Of a stretch of 64,000 nt of DNA, positions 27,950 to 36,738 are shown in pieces. This stretch comes from Paracoccus aminovorans (lineage in GTDB: Bacteria > Pseudomonadota > Alphaproteobacteria > Rhodobacterales > Rhodobacteraceae). The position numbers and the translations under genes were made by a program. Positions within the stretch are counted from its first letter, which is position 1. Each line of letters begins with the position of its first letter. Below the pieces are notes generated by a model. That model was not told where the DNA came from. It searched no databases and saw only the letters and a list, made by a program, of their open reading frames with translations. Where the stretch lies: the NCBI RefSeq assembly GCF_900005615.1, contig NZ_LN832562.1, positions 668,501 through 732,500 on the forward strand. Direction: 5' to 3'.

Positions 27950-28130
27950 GCGTCGGCCTTGCCGAGATGCGGGCGCTGGCGGGGCGGCTTTACGCCGCCG
28001 CCGTCACCGCCGCCGACCCGGCCCTGGCCGTGCGTCGGCATTTCGAGCGCCACCCCGATCCCGGGGTGGCGGGCCACAGCACCCTGATCGCCGTCGGCAA
28101 GGCCGCACCAGCCATGCTGGCCGAGGCCAG
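27946..28130 (+). pseudogene. Glycerate 2-kinase (MOFRL family), N-terminal fragment
   Basis: Starts with GTG overlapping the stop of the lyase gene (GTGA). The first 60 codons read LYAAAVTAADPALAVRRHFE and [15 protein letters not shown], the N-terminal signature of GckA/TtuD-type glycerate kinases (usual length about 420 residues). After about 28130 the similarity stops and the DNA belongs to pntB in another frame. The enzyme would have converted glycerate to phosphoglycerate, fitting the C1 or glyoxylate module, but is now lost here. Confidence 0.75.
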
Positions 28131-29173
28131 GGAACAAATCCCCTGTCGAGCAGTCGATCCTTCGGGTGGAGACCTTCCTCGGGGTCTTCATCGGCGCCGT
28201 GACCTTCACCGGCTCGGTCATCGCCTTCGGCAAGCTCGCGGGCAAGGTCGACGGCAAGGCCAGGAAGCTGCCCGGCGGCCATGTGCTGAACGCCGGTGCC
28301 GCGGCGCTGTCGCTGGTGCTCCTGCTGGTCTATCTCGCCAATGGCTCGACGCTGGCGCTGATCGTGATGACGCTGGCGGCGCTCTTCATCGGCTATCACC
28401 TGATCATGGGCATCGGCGGCGCCGACATGCCGGTGGTGGTGTCGATGCTGAACAGCTATTCCGGCTGGGCGGCGGCGGCGATCGGCTTCTCGCTGTCGAA
28501 CGACCTGTTGATCGTCGTCGGCGCGCTGGTCGGCTCGTCCGGTGCGATCCTGAGCTACATCATGTGCAAGGCGATGAACCGCAGCTTCGTTTCGGTGATC
28601 CTGGGCGGCTTCGGCGGCGAGGCGGGCCCGGCGATGGAGATCGTGGGCGAGCAGGTCGCCATCGACGCGGAAAGCGTCGCGGCGGCGCTGAACGACGCCG
28701 ACGAGATCATCATCGTGCCGGGCTACGGCATGGCGGTGGCGCAGGCGCAGCAATCGGTGTCGGAGCTGACCCGCAAGCTGCGCGCGCGCGGCAAGAACGT
28801 GCGCTTCGCCATCCACCCGGTGGCGGGCCGGCTGCCAGGGCACATGAACGTGCTGCTGGCCGAGGCCAAGGTGCCCTATGACATCGTGCTGGAGATGGAC
28901 GAGATCAAAGAGGACTTCCCCTCGACCGACGTGGTGATCGTGATCGGCTCGAACGACATCGTGAACCCGGCGGCGCAGGAGGACCCGAACTCGCCGATCG
29001 CCGGGATGCCGGTGCTGGAGGTCTGGAAGGCGAAGCAGGTGTTCGTGTCGAAGCGCGGCCAGGGCACCGGCTATTCCGGCATCGAGAACCCGCTGTTCTA
29101 CAAGGACAACACCCGCATGTTCTACGGCGATGCCAAGAAGTCCCTCGATCAGCTGTTGCCAATGATCGAGTGA
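28131..29173 (+). pseudogene. pntB: NAD(P) transhydrogenase beta subunit, N-terminally truncated
   Basis: Strong PntB sequence from [15 protein letters not shown] through [51 protein letters not shown] and the C-terminal QLLPMIE. About 345 residues remain of roughly 475; the first transmembrane helices are missing. The fusion point with the glycerate kinase fragment is near 28130. A GTG at 28166 could start translation of the NADP-binding domain, but no ribosome site is evident and no pntA is present, so a working proton-pumping complex cannot come from here. Confidence 0.88.
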
Positions 29174-29334
29174 AGGGCGGAGCCTGCCTTGATCCGGCGG
29201 CTTCCATCCCTCCTGGGGCGGCGCTTCCCGTGCCGCCCCGATTGCGTGTCCGCGAGTCCCGCTCGTTTCCGGGGTCGTCTTGCTGTATCACGAAAGGCAA
29301 GCGTCCGCAGGGAACGGACGGAACGGGAGGTTGC

Positions 29335-30687
29335 ATGGAAGCCCAGGCGACGGCGCCCGCCGCCGACAGATCCGACCCGTTGATGCGCCAAGCCAGCGTG
29401 CTGGTCGTCGACGACGAACCGGGGATGCGCAATTTCCTGGTCAAGACGCTGCAGCCCCATTGCCGCGCGGTGCTTGAGGCGGCGGATGTCGAGAGCGCCA
29501 GCGCCCTGCTGAAACAGCAGCGCTTCGACATCGTGCTGCTGGACAACCGGATGCCCGGGCTACGCGGCATCGACTGGCTGGTGCAGCAGCGCAGGCAGGG
29601 CTGGCGGTTCGAGGCCATCATGATCACCGCCTTTCCCGACCTGGATACCGCCGTCGAGGCGATGCGGGCGGGGGCGGCGGATTTCCTGTTCAAGCCATGC
29701 CGCGCCAACCAGGTGCTGAACGCGGTGCGGCGCAGCATGGAACTGGCGTCGCTGCGGCGCGAGAACCAGCTGCTGCGCCATGAGCTGGACCGGGCCCGGC
29801 TGAGCCAGCGCAGCCAGCTTCTGGGCAGCTCGCCCGCCATCGAGGAGGTGCGCGAAAGGCTGCGCCGCGTGGCCGGGCTGCCGACGCCGGTGCTGATCTC
29901 GGGCGGCTCGGGCACCGGCAAGGAAGAGGCGGCGCGGTTCCTGCATGCGCTTTCGGGCCGCGCCGAGCGGCCCTTCGTCGCGATCAATTGCGCGACCATC
30001 CCCGTCGACATGCTGGAAGCGGAGCTGTTCGGCCATGCGCCGCATGGCACCGACCAGGGACGAACGGGCCTGTTCGTGTCCGCCGAGGGCGGCACCGTCT
30101 TCTTCGACGAGATCGCCGAACTGCCCAGGCCGGCGCAGGCGGCGCTGCTGCGGGTGGTCGACAAGCAGACCATCCGCCCGGTCGGCTCGGAGCGCGAGAT
30201 CGCGCTGGACCTGCGCTTCGTCTTTGCCACCGGAAAGGCGCTCGCCGCCGAGGTCGAGGCCGGCCGGTTCCGCGAGGATCTGTTCTTCCGGGTCAACGTC
30301 CTGCAGATCGAGATGCCGCCCTTGAAGCTGCGCGGCACGGACACCATCGACCTGGCGGCCTTCTTCATGGCCGGGCTGGCCGCGGAACTGGGGCTGGAGC
30401 CCTTGCCGATCGATTCCCAGGTGCGCGCGGCGCTGTTGCGCCACCCCTGGCCCGGCAATATCCGCGAGCTTCGCAACTTCATCGAACGGTCGCTGATCTT
30501 CGGCCGCTTTCCGCTGGAGACCTTGGGGCCGGCCACGCCCCAGGACATCGAGCCGCTGGATGCGGTGCAGCGCCGCCACATCCTGCAGGCGCTGGAACTG
30601 GCCGGCGGCAACCGCTCGCGCGCCGCGGACTGGCTGGGCGTGTCCCGCAAGACCATCGAGCGGAAATGCGCGAGCTGGGGGTTGTGA
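29335..30687 (+). CDS. NtrC-like response regulator lacking the GAFTGA loop
   Basis: 450-residue regulator: receiver domain (about 19-135, phosphoacceptor Asp70 in LLDNRMPG), AAA+ domain (about 162-390) and a Fis-type helix-turn-helix (about 415-448, NRSRAADWLGVSRKTIERK). Walker A is GGSGTGKE (190-197) and Walker B GGTVFFDE (252-259). The segment where GAFTGA should be reads GHAPHGTDQGRTG, so sigma-54 contact is probably lost; Rhodobacter NtrC, which also lacks GAFTGA, works with sigma-70 polymerase. ATG 29335 follows GGGAGG; the longer frame to 29170 is unlikely. Convergent with the histidine kinase gene. Confidence 0.88.
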   Translation: MEAQATAPAADRSDPLMRQASVLVVDDEPGMRNFLVKTLQPHCRAVLEAADVESASALLKQQRFDIVLLDNRMPGLRGIDWLVQQRRQGWRFEAIMITAFPDLDTAVEAMRAGAADFLFKPCRANQVLNAVRRSMELASLRRENQLLRHELDRARLSQRSQLLGSSPAIEEVRERLRRVAGLPTPVLISGGSGTGKEEAARFLHALSGRAERPFVAINCATIPVDMLEAELFGHAPHGTDQGRTGLFVSAEGGTVFFDEIAELPRPAQAALLRVVDKQTIRPVGSEREIALDLRFVFATGKALAAEVEAGRFREDLFFRVNVLQIEMPPLKLRGTDTIDLAAFFMAGLAAELGLEPLPIDSQVRAALLRHPWPGNIRELRNFIERSLIFGRFPLETLGPATPQDIEPLDAVQRRHILQALELAGGNRSRAADWLGVSRKTIERKCASWGL

Positions 30688-30693
30688 GCGGCG

Positions 30694-30713
30694 CGCGGCG
30701 CGATCACGCCGCG
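30694..30713. terminator. Weak GC hairpin between convergent genes
   Basis: CGCGGCG-CGATCA-CGCCGCG, a perfect 7-bp stem that spans the short gap between the regulator stop (30687) and the kinase stop (30704). No T-run. Possible shared transcription-stop structure. Confidence 0.35.
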
Positions 30714-32674
30714 GGCAGCCAGATCCGGAAGCGGCTGCCGGTCGCGTCGCTCTCGACCGTGATGCTGCCGCCCTGGCGCTCGATCAGCCGCCGGCAGATC
30801 GACAGGCCCAGCCCGGTGCCGCCCTTGCGGCCGCGGCTGGTGACGAAGGGCTCGAAGATCTGCCCCAGGATCTCGGGCGGGATACCGGTGCCGGTGTCGG
30901 AAAGCGCCAGCGATACACCCGGCGCACCGTCGAAGGATTCGTCGCGGCTGGCGATGCGGATCTCGCCGCCCTCGGGCATGGCATGGACGGCATTGACGAT
31001 CAGGTTCACCAGCACCTGCTGCAACGCGACCCGGCCGATCCGGACCACCTGCGTCGAGCGCAGGTCGTGGTGCAGGGTGACGGCGCCGCGCGCCAGCATG
31101 TGCCGCACCAGCGGCTCGCATTCCGCGACCGCCTGCACCGGATCGGTCGCGGGATCGACATCCCCGGGCTCGTCCGTCCGGGCGAAGTCCAGGAGCCGCG
31201 TCACGATCTGCGAAATGCGGTGGATCTGTTCGTCGATCAGCCGCAGCTCGGTCTCGGCCGGTCGGGTCGCCGGGCCGAGGATCTCGCGCAGCACGTCCAG
31301 GTTGCCCTGGATCACCGCCAGCGGGTTGTTGATCTCATGCGCGATCCCGGCCGAGATCTCGCCCAGGGCGGCCAGCTTTTCGGATTGCACCAGCTGATGG
31401 GTCGCCACCTGCAATTCGTGCACGGCCTGGCGCAGGGCGACCGTGCGTTCCTCGACCCGCTGGTTCAGCGCGTCGTTCCAGGCACGCAGCTGCCGGTCGC
31501 GGTCCTGCAACTGCGCCAGTAAGGTATCCAGCAGCATGGCAAGCCCGGTGATCTCGTCCGCGCCGCGGGTGACGCCGGTCCGGGCGGAAAGGTCGCCCCT
31601 GCCCAGCCGGGCAAAGGTTTCGGCGATCTTCTCGAGCGGGCGGAAGATGCTGCCCGCCCATCGCAGGAAAACCGGCACCGTGACCAGCGCGACCAGCAGG
31701 AAGGCAGCGACGACCAGCAGCACCGTGCGGCGCTTGGCCTCGACAAAGGGACGCTCCAGGATGCCGACATAGATCATGCCAACGCGCTGGCGCGCGCTGT
31801 CCTCGACCGGGGCATAGGCCGAGATATAGCGGTCCTGCAGCACCTGCGCCCGGGCCAGCCAGACCTGGCCCTGGCCGATCACCCGGTCGCGCACGATGGC
31901 CGAGGCCCGGGTCCCCAGTGCCCGCACCCCGCCCGCCACCGTGACATTGGTCGAAATCCGCATGTCGCCCAGAAACAGCGAGACCGTGGCATGGGCACCG
32001 GGCGGCAGGGTGTCGGGGCGATAGATCAGCTCGTTGATGCGGTCGATGATGGACAGGTTGCGGTTCAGCAGGATGCCGCCGACCATGATCGCCGGCGCGC
32101 CGGTATCCGGCCGGTTGGCCGCGACGACCGATTGGACGACCATGCCGCGGGTCTCGGTCTGCTGCGGCTTCTGGCCGGTGGCATCGACCATGACGATCTC
32201 GGCCCGCGCGGCAAGCCCGGGCGAGATGGCGCGAAGCTCGGCCTGGTCGAGGACCTCGATCAGATTGCGCGCGCCCCGCGCCGGGGCCGAGCCCGGCACA
32301 TGCAGCGGGTGCGCACCCCGCGGGCTGGCGGCGACCATGTCACCGGCCGGGCTGGCGAGGTAAAGATAGTCGAGCCCCAGCCGCACCCGATAGACGTCCA
32401 GCAAGCCGGGCAGGTCCGCGCTATGGGCGAATTCCTCGGAACGCGCCAGCATCTCGATCCGCTCGCCGGCGGTTTGCAGGATGTTCTGCAGATATTGCTG
32501 GGCGACGGTCAGGTCGCTGTTGACCTTGGCGGTCAGCAGCCGGTCGAACTTGTTCGACCATTGGTACATGGTGATGCCCAGAAACACCGGCAGGATCACC
32601 AGCACCGGCAAAAGCGCGATGGCAAGCAGGCGGTAGCGCACCGAATGACGCCAGCGGCGGGGCGCCTCAGCCAT
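30704..32674 (-). CDS. Sensor histidine kinase with periplasmic double-Cache-like domain
   Basis: 656 residues. TM1 about 13-36, a large periplasmic sensing region (37-315), TM2 317-338, HAMP 339-395, a coiled coil, then HisKA with His446 in GEISAGIAHEINNPL, and the ATPase domain with N box LVNLIVNAVHAM, G1 DTGTGIP and G2 GGTGLGLSI. The architecture resembles DctB-type sensors for carboxylates. Its start overlaps the stop of the upstream regulator gene by eight bases, making these two a coupled pair. With the OFA transporter next door, oxalate, formate or a related carboxylate is the likely signal (inference). Confidence 0.9.
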   Translation of the reverse strand: MAEAPRRWRHSVRYRLLAIALLPVLVILPVFLGITMYQWSNKFDRLLTAKVNSDLTVAQQYLQNILQTAGERIEMLARSEEFAHSADLPGLLDVYRVRLGLDYLYLASPAGDMVAASPRGAHPLHVPGSAPARGARNLIEVLDQAELRAISPGLAARAEIVMVDATGQKPQQTETRGMVVQSVVAANRPDTGAPAIMVGGILLNRNLSIIDRINELIYRPDTLPPGAHATVSLFLGDMRISTNVTVAGGVRALGTRASAIVRDRVIGQGQVWLARAQVLQDRYISAYAPVEDSARQRVGMIYVGILERPFVEAKRRTVLLVVAAFLLVALVTVPVFLRWAGSIFRPLEKIAETFARLGRGDLSARTGVTRGADEITGLAMLLDTLLAQLQDRDRQLRAWNDALNQRVEERTVALRQAVHELQVATHQLVQSEKLAALGEISAGIAHEINNPLAVIQGNLDVLREILGPATRPAETELRLIDEQIHRISQIVTRLLDFARTDEPGDVDPATDPVQAVAECEPLVRHMLARGAVTLHHDLRSTQVVRIGRVALQQVLVNLIVNAVHAMPEGGEIRIASRDESFDGAPGVSLALSDTGTGIPPEILGQIFEPFVTSRGRKGGTGLGLSICRRLIERQGGSITVESDATGSRFRIWLPAA

Positions 32675-34037
32675 TCCAATCCGCCAGGCGCCGGTCGATG
32701 GTCTTGCGCGAGATGCCCAGCCGCGACGCCGCCGCCTCGCGGTCGCCGTCCAGCGCCGCCAGCGTGCCCATGATCGCCCGCCGCTCGATCTCGGCCAGGG
32801 TCTGGCTGTCGCGGCGGCCCAGCTGGGCGGCCAGCGGCGGGAAGCGGCCCAGGATCAGCGCGCGCTCGACCGCATTGCGCAGTTCGCGCACGTTGCCGGG
32901 CCAGTCATAGGTGGCGAGGTTCGCCCGCACCTCGGCGGTGATCGGGACGGGCCGCATCCCAAGCTGCCGCGACAGGATGTCCATGAACAGATGCGCCAGG
33001 TCGAACAGGTCCGGGCCGCGTTCGACCAGCGTCGGCATGGCGATATGCAGCACGTTGATGCGATAGAGCAGGTCGGCCCGCAACCGCCCCTCGGCCACCG
33101 CCTTGTCAAGATCGGTATTGGCGGCAAAGATCAGCCGCACGTCCACCGGGGTCTCGCGCTCGGATCCCAGCGGCCGGATGCGACGATCCTCGATGACGCG
33201 CAAGAGCTTCGCCTGCAGCCCGACGGAAAGCTCGGCGATCTCGTCCAGGAACAGCGTGCCGCCGCGCGCGGACATGAACAGCCCCTCGCGGTTCTGCTGG
33301 GCGCCGGGGAAGGCGCCGCGGATATGGCCGAAAAGCTCGGTCTCCAGCATGTCCTGCGGGATGGCGGCGCAATTGACCGGCACGAAGGCATGGTCGGCGC
33401 GATCCGACAGCGCATGGATCATCCGCGCCGCCACCTCCTTGCCGGTGCCCGAAGCGCCGGTGATCAGCACCGACGAGGGCGTGGCGGCGACGCGGGCGAT
33501 CACCTGCCGTACGGCCTCGATGGCCGGGGAACCGCCGACCAGCTCGCTGCGCAGCCGATCCTGGTCGACGCTGTTGCGCAGCTCCTGGCGCAGCACCAGG
33601 TTTTCCCGCCGCAGCCGCTCGCCTTCCAGGCAGCGGGTGATGCCGTTCAGCAGCTGGTTGGTACGAAAGGGTTTCAGCAGGAAATCCGAGGCCCCGGCCT
33701 GAAGGGCCTGGATGGCGGTTTCCATGTCGGCATAGGCGGTCATCAGGATCGCCGGCGGAAAGAAGCCCAGCCGCCGCTGCTCCGAAAGCCAGTCGATGCC
33801 GCGCTGGCCCTCCATCAGGTTGTCCAGGATGACCAGGTCGAAGTCGGTCTCGGCGATCAGGGCGCTGGCCTCGGCGGTGTTGGCGGCCAGCCGTATGGTG
33901 CGGCATTTCGGGGCCAGGATCCGTTCGAGGAAATTCCGCATGCCCGGCTCGTCCTCGACGACCAGAATCGCGGCCTGGGCAATCGCCTCGCCGAACGCGG
34001 CTTGCGTGCCAGGCCTTGGGTCGGTTTCTGCCTGCAT
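32667..34037 (-). CDS. NtrC/DctD-like response regulator with GAFPGA loop
   Basis: 456 residues: receiver (about 22-135, Asp72 in ILDNLMEG), AAA+ domain with Walker A GASGTGKE and Walker B GGTLFLDE, and a Fis-type helix-turn-helix at the C-terminus (REAASRLGISRKTIDR). The sigma-54 interaction loop reads GAFPGA (241-246) in place of GAFTGA; the threonine is normally essential. ATG 34037 is preceded by AAGGGGGG; an in-frame extension to 34322 is rejected. Forms an operon with the kinase, divergent from the OFA transporter, with three palindromes in the gap. Confidence 0.9.
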   Translation of the reverse strand: MQAETDPRPGTQAAFGEAIAQAAILVVEDEPGMRNFLERILAPKCRTIRLAANTAEASALIAETDFDLVILDNLMEGQRGIDWLSEQRRLGFFPPAILMTAYADMETAIQALQAGASDFLLKPFRTNQLLNGITRCLEGERLRRENLVLRQELRNSVDQDRLRSELVGGSPAIEAVRQVIARVAATPSSVLITGASGTGKEVAARMIHALSDRADHAFVPVNCAAIPQDMLETELFGHIRGAFPGAQQNREGLFMSARGGTLFLDEIAELSVGLQAKLLRVIEDRRIRPLGSERETPVDVRLIFAANTDLDKAVAEGRLRADLLYRINVLHIAMPTLVERGPDLFDLAHLFMDILSRQLGMRPVPITAEVRANLATYDWPGNVRELRNAVERALILGRFPPLAAQLGRRDSQTLAEIERRAIMGTLAALDGDREAAASRLGISRKTIDRRLADWNG

Positions 34038-34136
34038 CACACCCCCCTTCCCCCGAAAAGCACAGTCGCATCCCCCCGCCCGGCTTGGCAAGTGTCCGGC
34101 GCTTGCCGGATGACCTCGGGCGGGGCGCAGGTCAAC

Positions 34137-34212
34137 GGACAGGCCGTCCAGAGGCGGTGGACAGGCTGTCCGCCTGACGCGCCCGGGCGCCGCAGGCGGG
34201 ACAGACTGTCCC
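34137..34212. promoter_or_regulatory. Three GGACAG-N-CTGTCC palindromes
   Basis: Copies at 34137-34149 (GGACAGGCCGTCC, one arm imperfect), 34159-34171 (GGACAGGCTGTCC, perfect) and 34198-34212 (GGGACAGACTGTCCC, perfect with longer arms). Centre-to-centre distances are 22 and 40 bp, near whole helical turns, so bound dimers would lie on one face. They sit 100-175 bp upstream of both the regulator and the transporter, the usual position of upstream activator sites for NtrC-like proteins. Confidence 0.7.
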
Positions 34213-34224
34213 GGCACAGCAGAC

Positions 34225-34247
34225 ATATTGTCAATTGATATCAATAT
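34225..34247. promoter_or_regulatory. Nested AT-rich palindromes before the OFA transporter
   Basis: Perfect 12-bp palindrome ATTGATATCAAT at 34234-34245, nested in ATATTG-N11-CAATAT (34225-34230 / 34242-34247). It lies 13 bp after the last GGACAG site, in an AT-rich island of an otherwise GC-rich gap. Could be an IHF-like bend or a second operator. The core TATTG/CAATA recalls the ATATTGA repeats upstream of the fhs cluster. Confidence 0.45.
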
Positions 34248-34360
34248 CCTGATCTGGCCTCCTCCCTTGTCAGGACGCATCCGCGACTGCGACCGCACGC
34301 CCGGAAGAGGAGCCGGCGGCATCGCGCCCCAGGTCGCATGCCCAGGGAGGAAAACAACAC

Positions 34361-36022
34361 ATGACGGATCTTCAGGAAAGCTGGACAGAGATCGGCGCTT
34401 CCGCCGGTCTGCTGTCCCGAGACCGCACGATCGCGAAGCCCGGCTTCAACCGCTGGCTGGTGCCGCCCGCCGCGCTGGCGATCCACCTGTGCATCGGCAT
34501 GGCCTATGGCTTCTCGGTGTTCTGGCTGCCGCTGTCGCGCGCCATCGGCGTCAGCGACCCGGTGACCTGCGAGGGCATGAGCCTGGTCTCGGCGCTGTTC
34601 ACCACCAGCTGCGACTGGCGCATCGCCGATCTGGGCTGGATCTATACGCTGTTCTTCGTGCTGCTGGGATCCTCGGCCGCGATCTGGGGCGGCTGGCTCG
34701 AGACCGCGGGGCCGCGCAAGGCCGGTGTGGTCGCGGCGCTGTGCTGGTGCGGCGGCATGGTCGTCTCGGGCATCGGGGTGATGACGCACCAGCTTTGGCT
34801 GATGTGGCTCGGCTCGGGCGTCATCGGCGGCATCGGGCTGGGTCTCGGTTATATCTCGCCGGTCTCGACGCTGATCAAATGGTTCCCCGACCGGCGCGGG
34901 CTGGCGACCGGCATGGCGATCATGGGCTTCGGCGGCGGCGCCATGATCGGAGCGCCCTTGGCCGACCGGCTGATGAACCATTTCCAGTCTGCGGAAAGCG
35001 TCGGCGTCTGGCAGACCTTCTTCGCCATGGCGGCGATCTATCTGGTCTTCATGCTGGCCGGCGCCTTCTCCTATCGCGTGCCGCCGGCCGGCTGGAAACC
35101 CGAAGGCTGGCAGCCCAAGGTCTCGGCCAAGAAGGCTGCGATGATCACCCAGCATCACGTGCATCTGCGCGACGCCCACAAGACCCGGCAGTTCTGGCTG
35201 ATCTGGCTGGTGCTGTGCCTGAACGTCTCGGCCGGGATCGGGGTCATCGGTATGGCCTCGCCCATGCTGCAGGAGATCTTTGCCGGCCATCTGATCGGGC
35301 GGCCCGACCTGGACTTCACCCAGCTCGACACCGGGCAGAAGGCCGCCATCGCCGCCATCGCCGCCGGCTTCGCGGGGCTGCTGTCGCTGTTCAACATCGG
35401 CGGGCGGCTGGGCTGGGCCTCGGCCTCGGACAGGTTCGGGCGCAAGAACACCTATTTCATCTTCTTCATCCTGGGCATCGCGCTTTATACCCTGGCGCCC
35501 AGCGTGGCGCATTCCGGCAACCAGGTGCTGTTCGTGGCCATGATCTGCGTCATCATCTCGATGTATGGCGGCGGCTTCTCGACGGTGCCGGCCTATCTGG
35601 CGGACGTGTTCGGCACCCAGTTCGTCGGCGCCATCCACGGCCGGCTGCTGACCGCCTGGGCCACGGCGGGGATCGTCGGGCCGGTGGTGGTGAACTACCT
35701 GCGCGAGGCGCAGATCGCCGCCGGCGTGCCGCGGGCGCAGGTCTATGACTATACGATGTACATTCTCGCGGGTTTCCTGGCGCTGGGGCTGATCTGCAAC
35801 CTGCTGGTGCGGCCCCTGGACGAAAAATGGTTCATGAAGCCCGACGAGTTGGCGGCCCTGCAGGCGCGCGAGCACAAGACGGCCGAGGTCAAGAGCGGCT
35901 CGTTTGGCATCGACCGCGGTCGCTTCGACCTGCCGGCGCTGCTGGCCTGGGCGGCGGTCGGCATCCCGCTGGCCTGGGGCGTGTGGATGACGGCGCAGAA
36001 GACCGCCGCGCTGTTTCACTGA
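34361..36022 (+). CDS. OFA-family MFS transporter (oxalate/formate antiporter type)
   Basis: 553-residue inner-membrane carrier. LAIHLCIGMAYGFSVFWLPL opens helix 1 in the OFA pattern; later GWIYTLFFVLLGSSAAIWGG, GYISPVSTLIKWFPDRRGLA and the C-terminal half GGRLGWASASDRFGRKN are OFA landmarks. It is longer than OxlT (about 420) because of a central insert and an extra C-terminal hydrophobic segment near residues 525-548. AGGGAGG precedes ATG. Substrate could be oxalate, formate or another small carboxylate. The divergent regulator-kinase pair and nearby fhs suggest formate or oxalate. Followed by a strong terminator. Confidence 0.87.
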   Translation: MTDLQESWTEIGASAGLLSRDRTIAKPGFNRWLVPPAALAIHLCIGMAYGFSVFWLPLSRAIGVSDPVTCEGMSLVSALFTTSCDWRIADLGWIYTLFFVLLGSSAAIWGGWLETAGPRKAGVVAALCWCGGMVVSGIGVMTHQLWLMWLGSGVIGGIGLGLGYISPVSTLIKWFPDRRGLATGMAIMGFGGGAMIGAPLADRLMNHFQSAESVGVWQTFFAMAAIYLVFMLAGAFSYRVPPAGWKPEGWQPKVSAKKAAMITQHHVHLRDAHKTRQFWLIWLVLCLNVSAGIGVIGMASPMLQEIFAGHLIGRPDLDFTQLDTGQKAAIAAIAAGFAGLLSLFNIGGRLGWASASDRFGRKNTYFIFFILGIALYTLAPSVAHSGNQVLFVAMICVIISMYGGGFSTVPAYLADVFGTQFVGAIHGRLLTAWATAGIVGPVVVNYLREAQIAAGVPRAQVYDYTMYILAGFLALGLICNLLVRPLDEKWFMKPDELAALQAREHKTAEVKSGSFGIDRGRFDLPALLAWAAVGIPLAWGVWMTAQKTAALFH

Positions 36023-36030
36023 CGAAGCCG

Positions 36031-36066
36031 GCCCTCCCCCGGCGCAGCGACGGGGGAGGGCTTTTT
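36031..36066 (+). terminator. Rho-independent terminator of the OFA transporter gene
   Basis: Perfect 10-bp stem GCCCTCCCCC / GGGGGAGGGC, 11-base loop, followed by TTTTT. Eight bases after the stop codon. Confidence 0.9.
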
Positions 36067-36278
36067 GATCGTTGCTCGCGCAGGCAAACGGCCAAACATC
36101 CCGGAGCAACGCCGGTCTTCGTGCCGATCTCCATGCCGAAGCCATGCGTCGTGCCGGCAGGATTCACGGCGGTTGATGATCCGAAACGCCGCCGCGATCT
36201 TCCTGCCGCATGTCTCGTGTTCTCGGGATTGCGGTGGTCTGATGCCGATGGGCCCACCGCCGAGCCGCATTCCAGCCA

Positions 36279-36738
36279 GCCCGATCACCCGTTCCTGGCT
36301 TTCCACCGGCATCGCCTCCCATTTCGCCAGGTCGTGCAGGTATTTCTGCACGATGACGTAGCTGCCGCCGGCAAAGGCCGGATCCTCGTCGCCGATGGCC
36401 ACCGCCGCGGCCCGGTCCACGCCCTGCGGGTTCTCGGTGCCGTCGACGAAGCCCAGCAGGTCGCGGTTGTCGAAGAACTTGAAGCCCTGGGTCTCGTCCT
36501 CGACGGTGGCGATTGCGCCCAGCCGGCGCATGATCTGGCTGGCGAGCTCGAAGCAGTAGTCCGGGCGCTCGGCGCGGATGTGGAACAGGATGTCGCCCGG
36601 GGTCGCGGGGGCGCGATGGACGCCGGCGACTTCGCGGAACGGGTGCAGGCCGGCGGGCGCCAGGCCCATGCCCAGCCGATCCCAAAGCCCGGACCCCAGG
36701 CCCAGCACGCAGCTGAGGCCCGCCTCCGCGCTGCGAAA
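36279..36738 (-). pseudogene. DyP-type peroxidase (YfeX-like), internal fragment
   Basis: About 150 residues of a dye-decolourising heme peroxidase: VLGLGSGLWDRLG, GLHPFREVAGVHRAPATPGD, FHIRAERPDYCFELA, the distal-site motif GFVDGTENP and GGSYVIVQKYLHDL. The N-terminal third and the C-terminal part with the proximal heme histidine are missing, so the enzyme cannot bind heme normally. It is in frame with a transposase fragment upstream (residues fused at about 36738) and diverges into unrelated sequence after 36279. Confidence 0.85.

Noticed and set aside
34255..34271. Possible sigma-54 promoter TGGCC-N7-TTGTC before the OFA gene
   Set aside because: Spacing between the GG and the G of the -12 element is one base too long and the invariant GC is GT; together with the defective GAFTGA loops it is not convincing.
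34241..36145. 634-codon minus-strand frame antisense to the OFA transporter
   Set aside because: Contains no domain and depends on codon bias of the transporter; the terminator and ribosome site support only the plus-strand gene.
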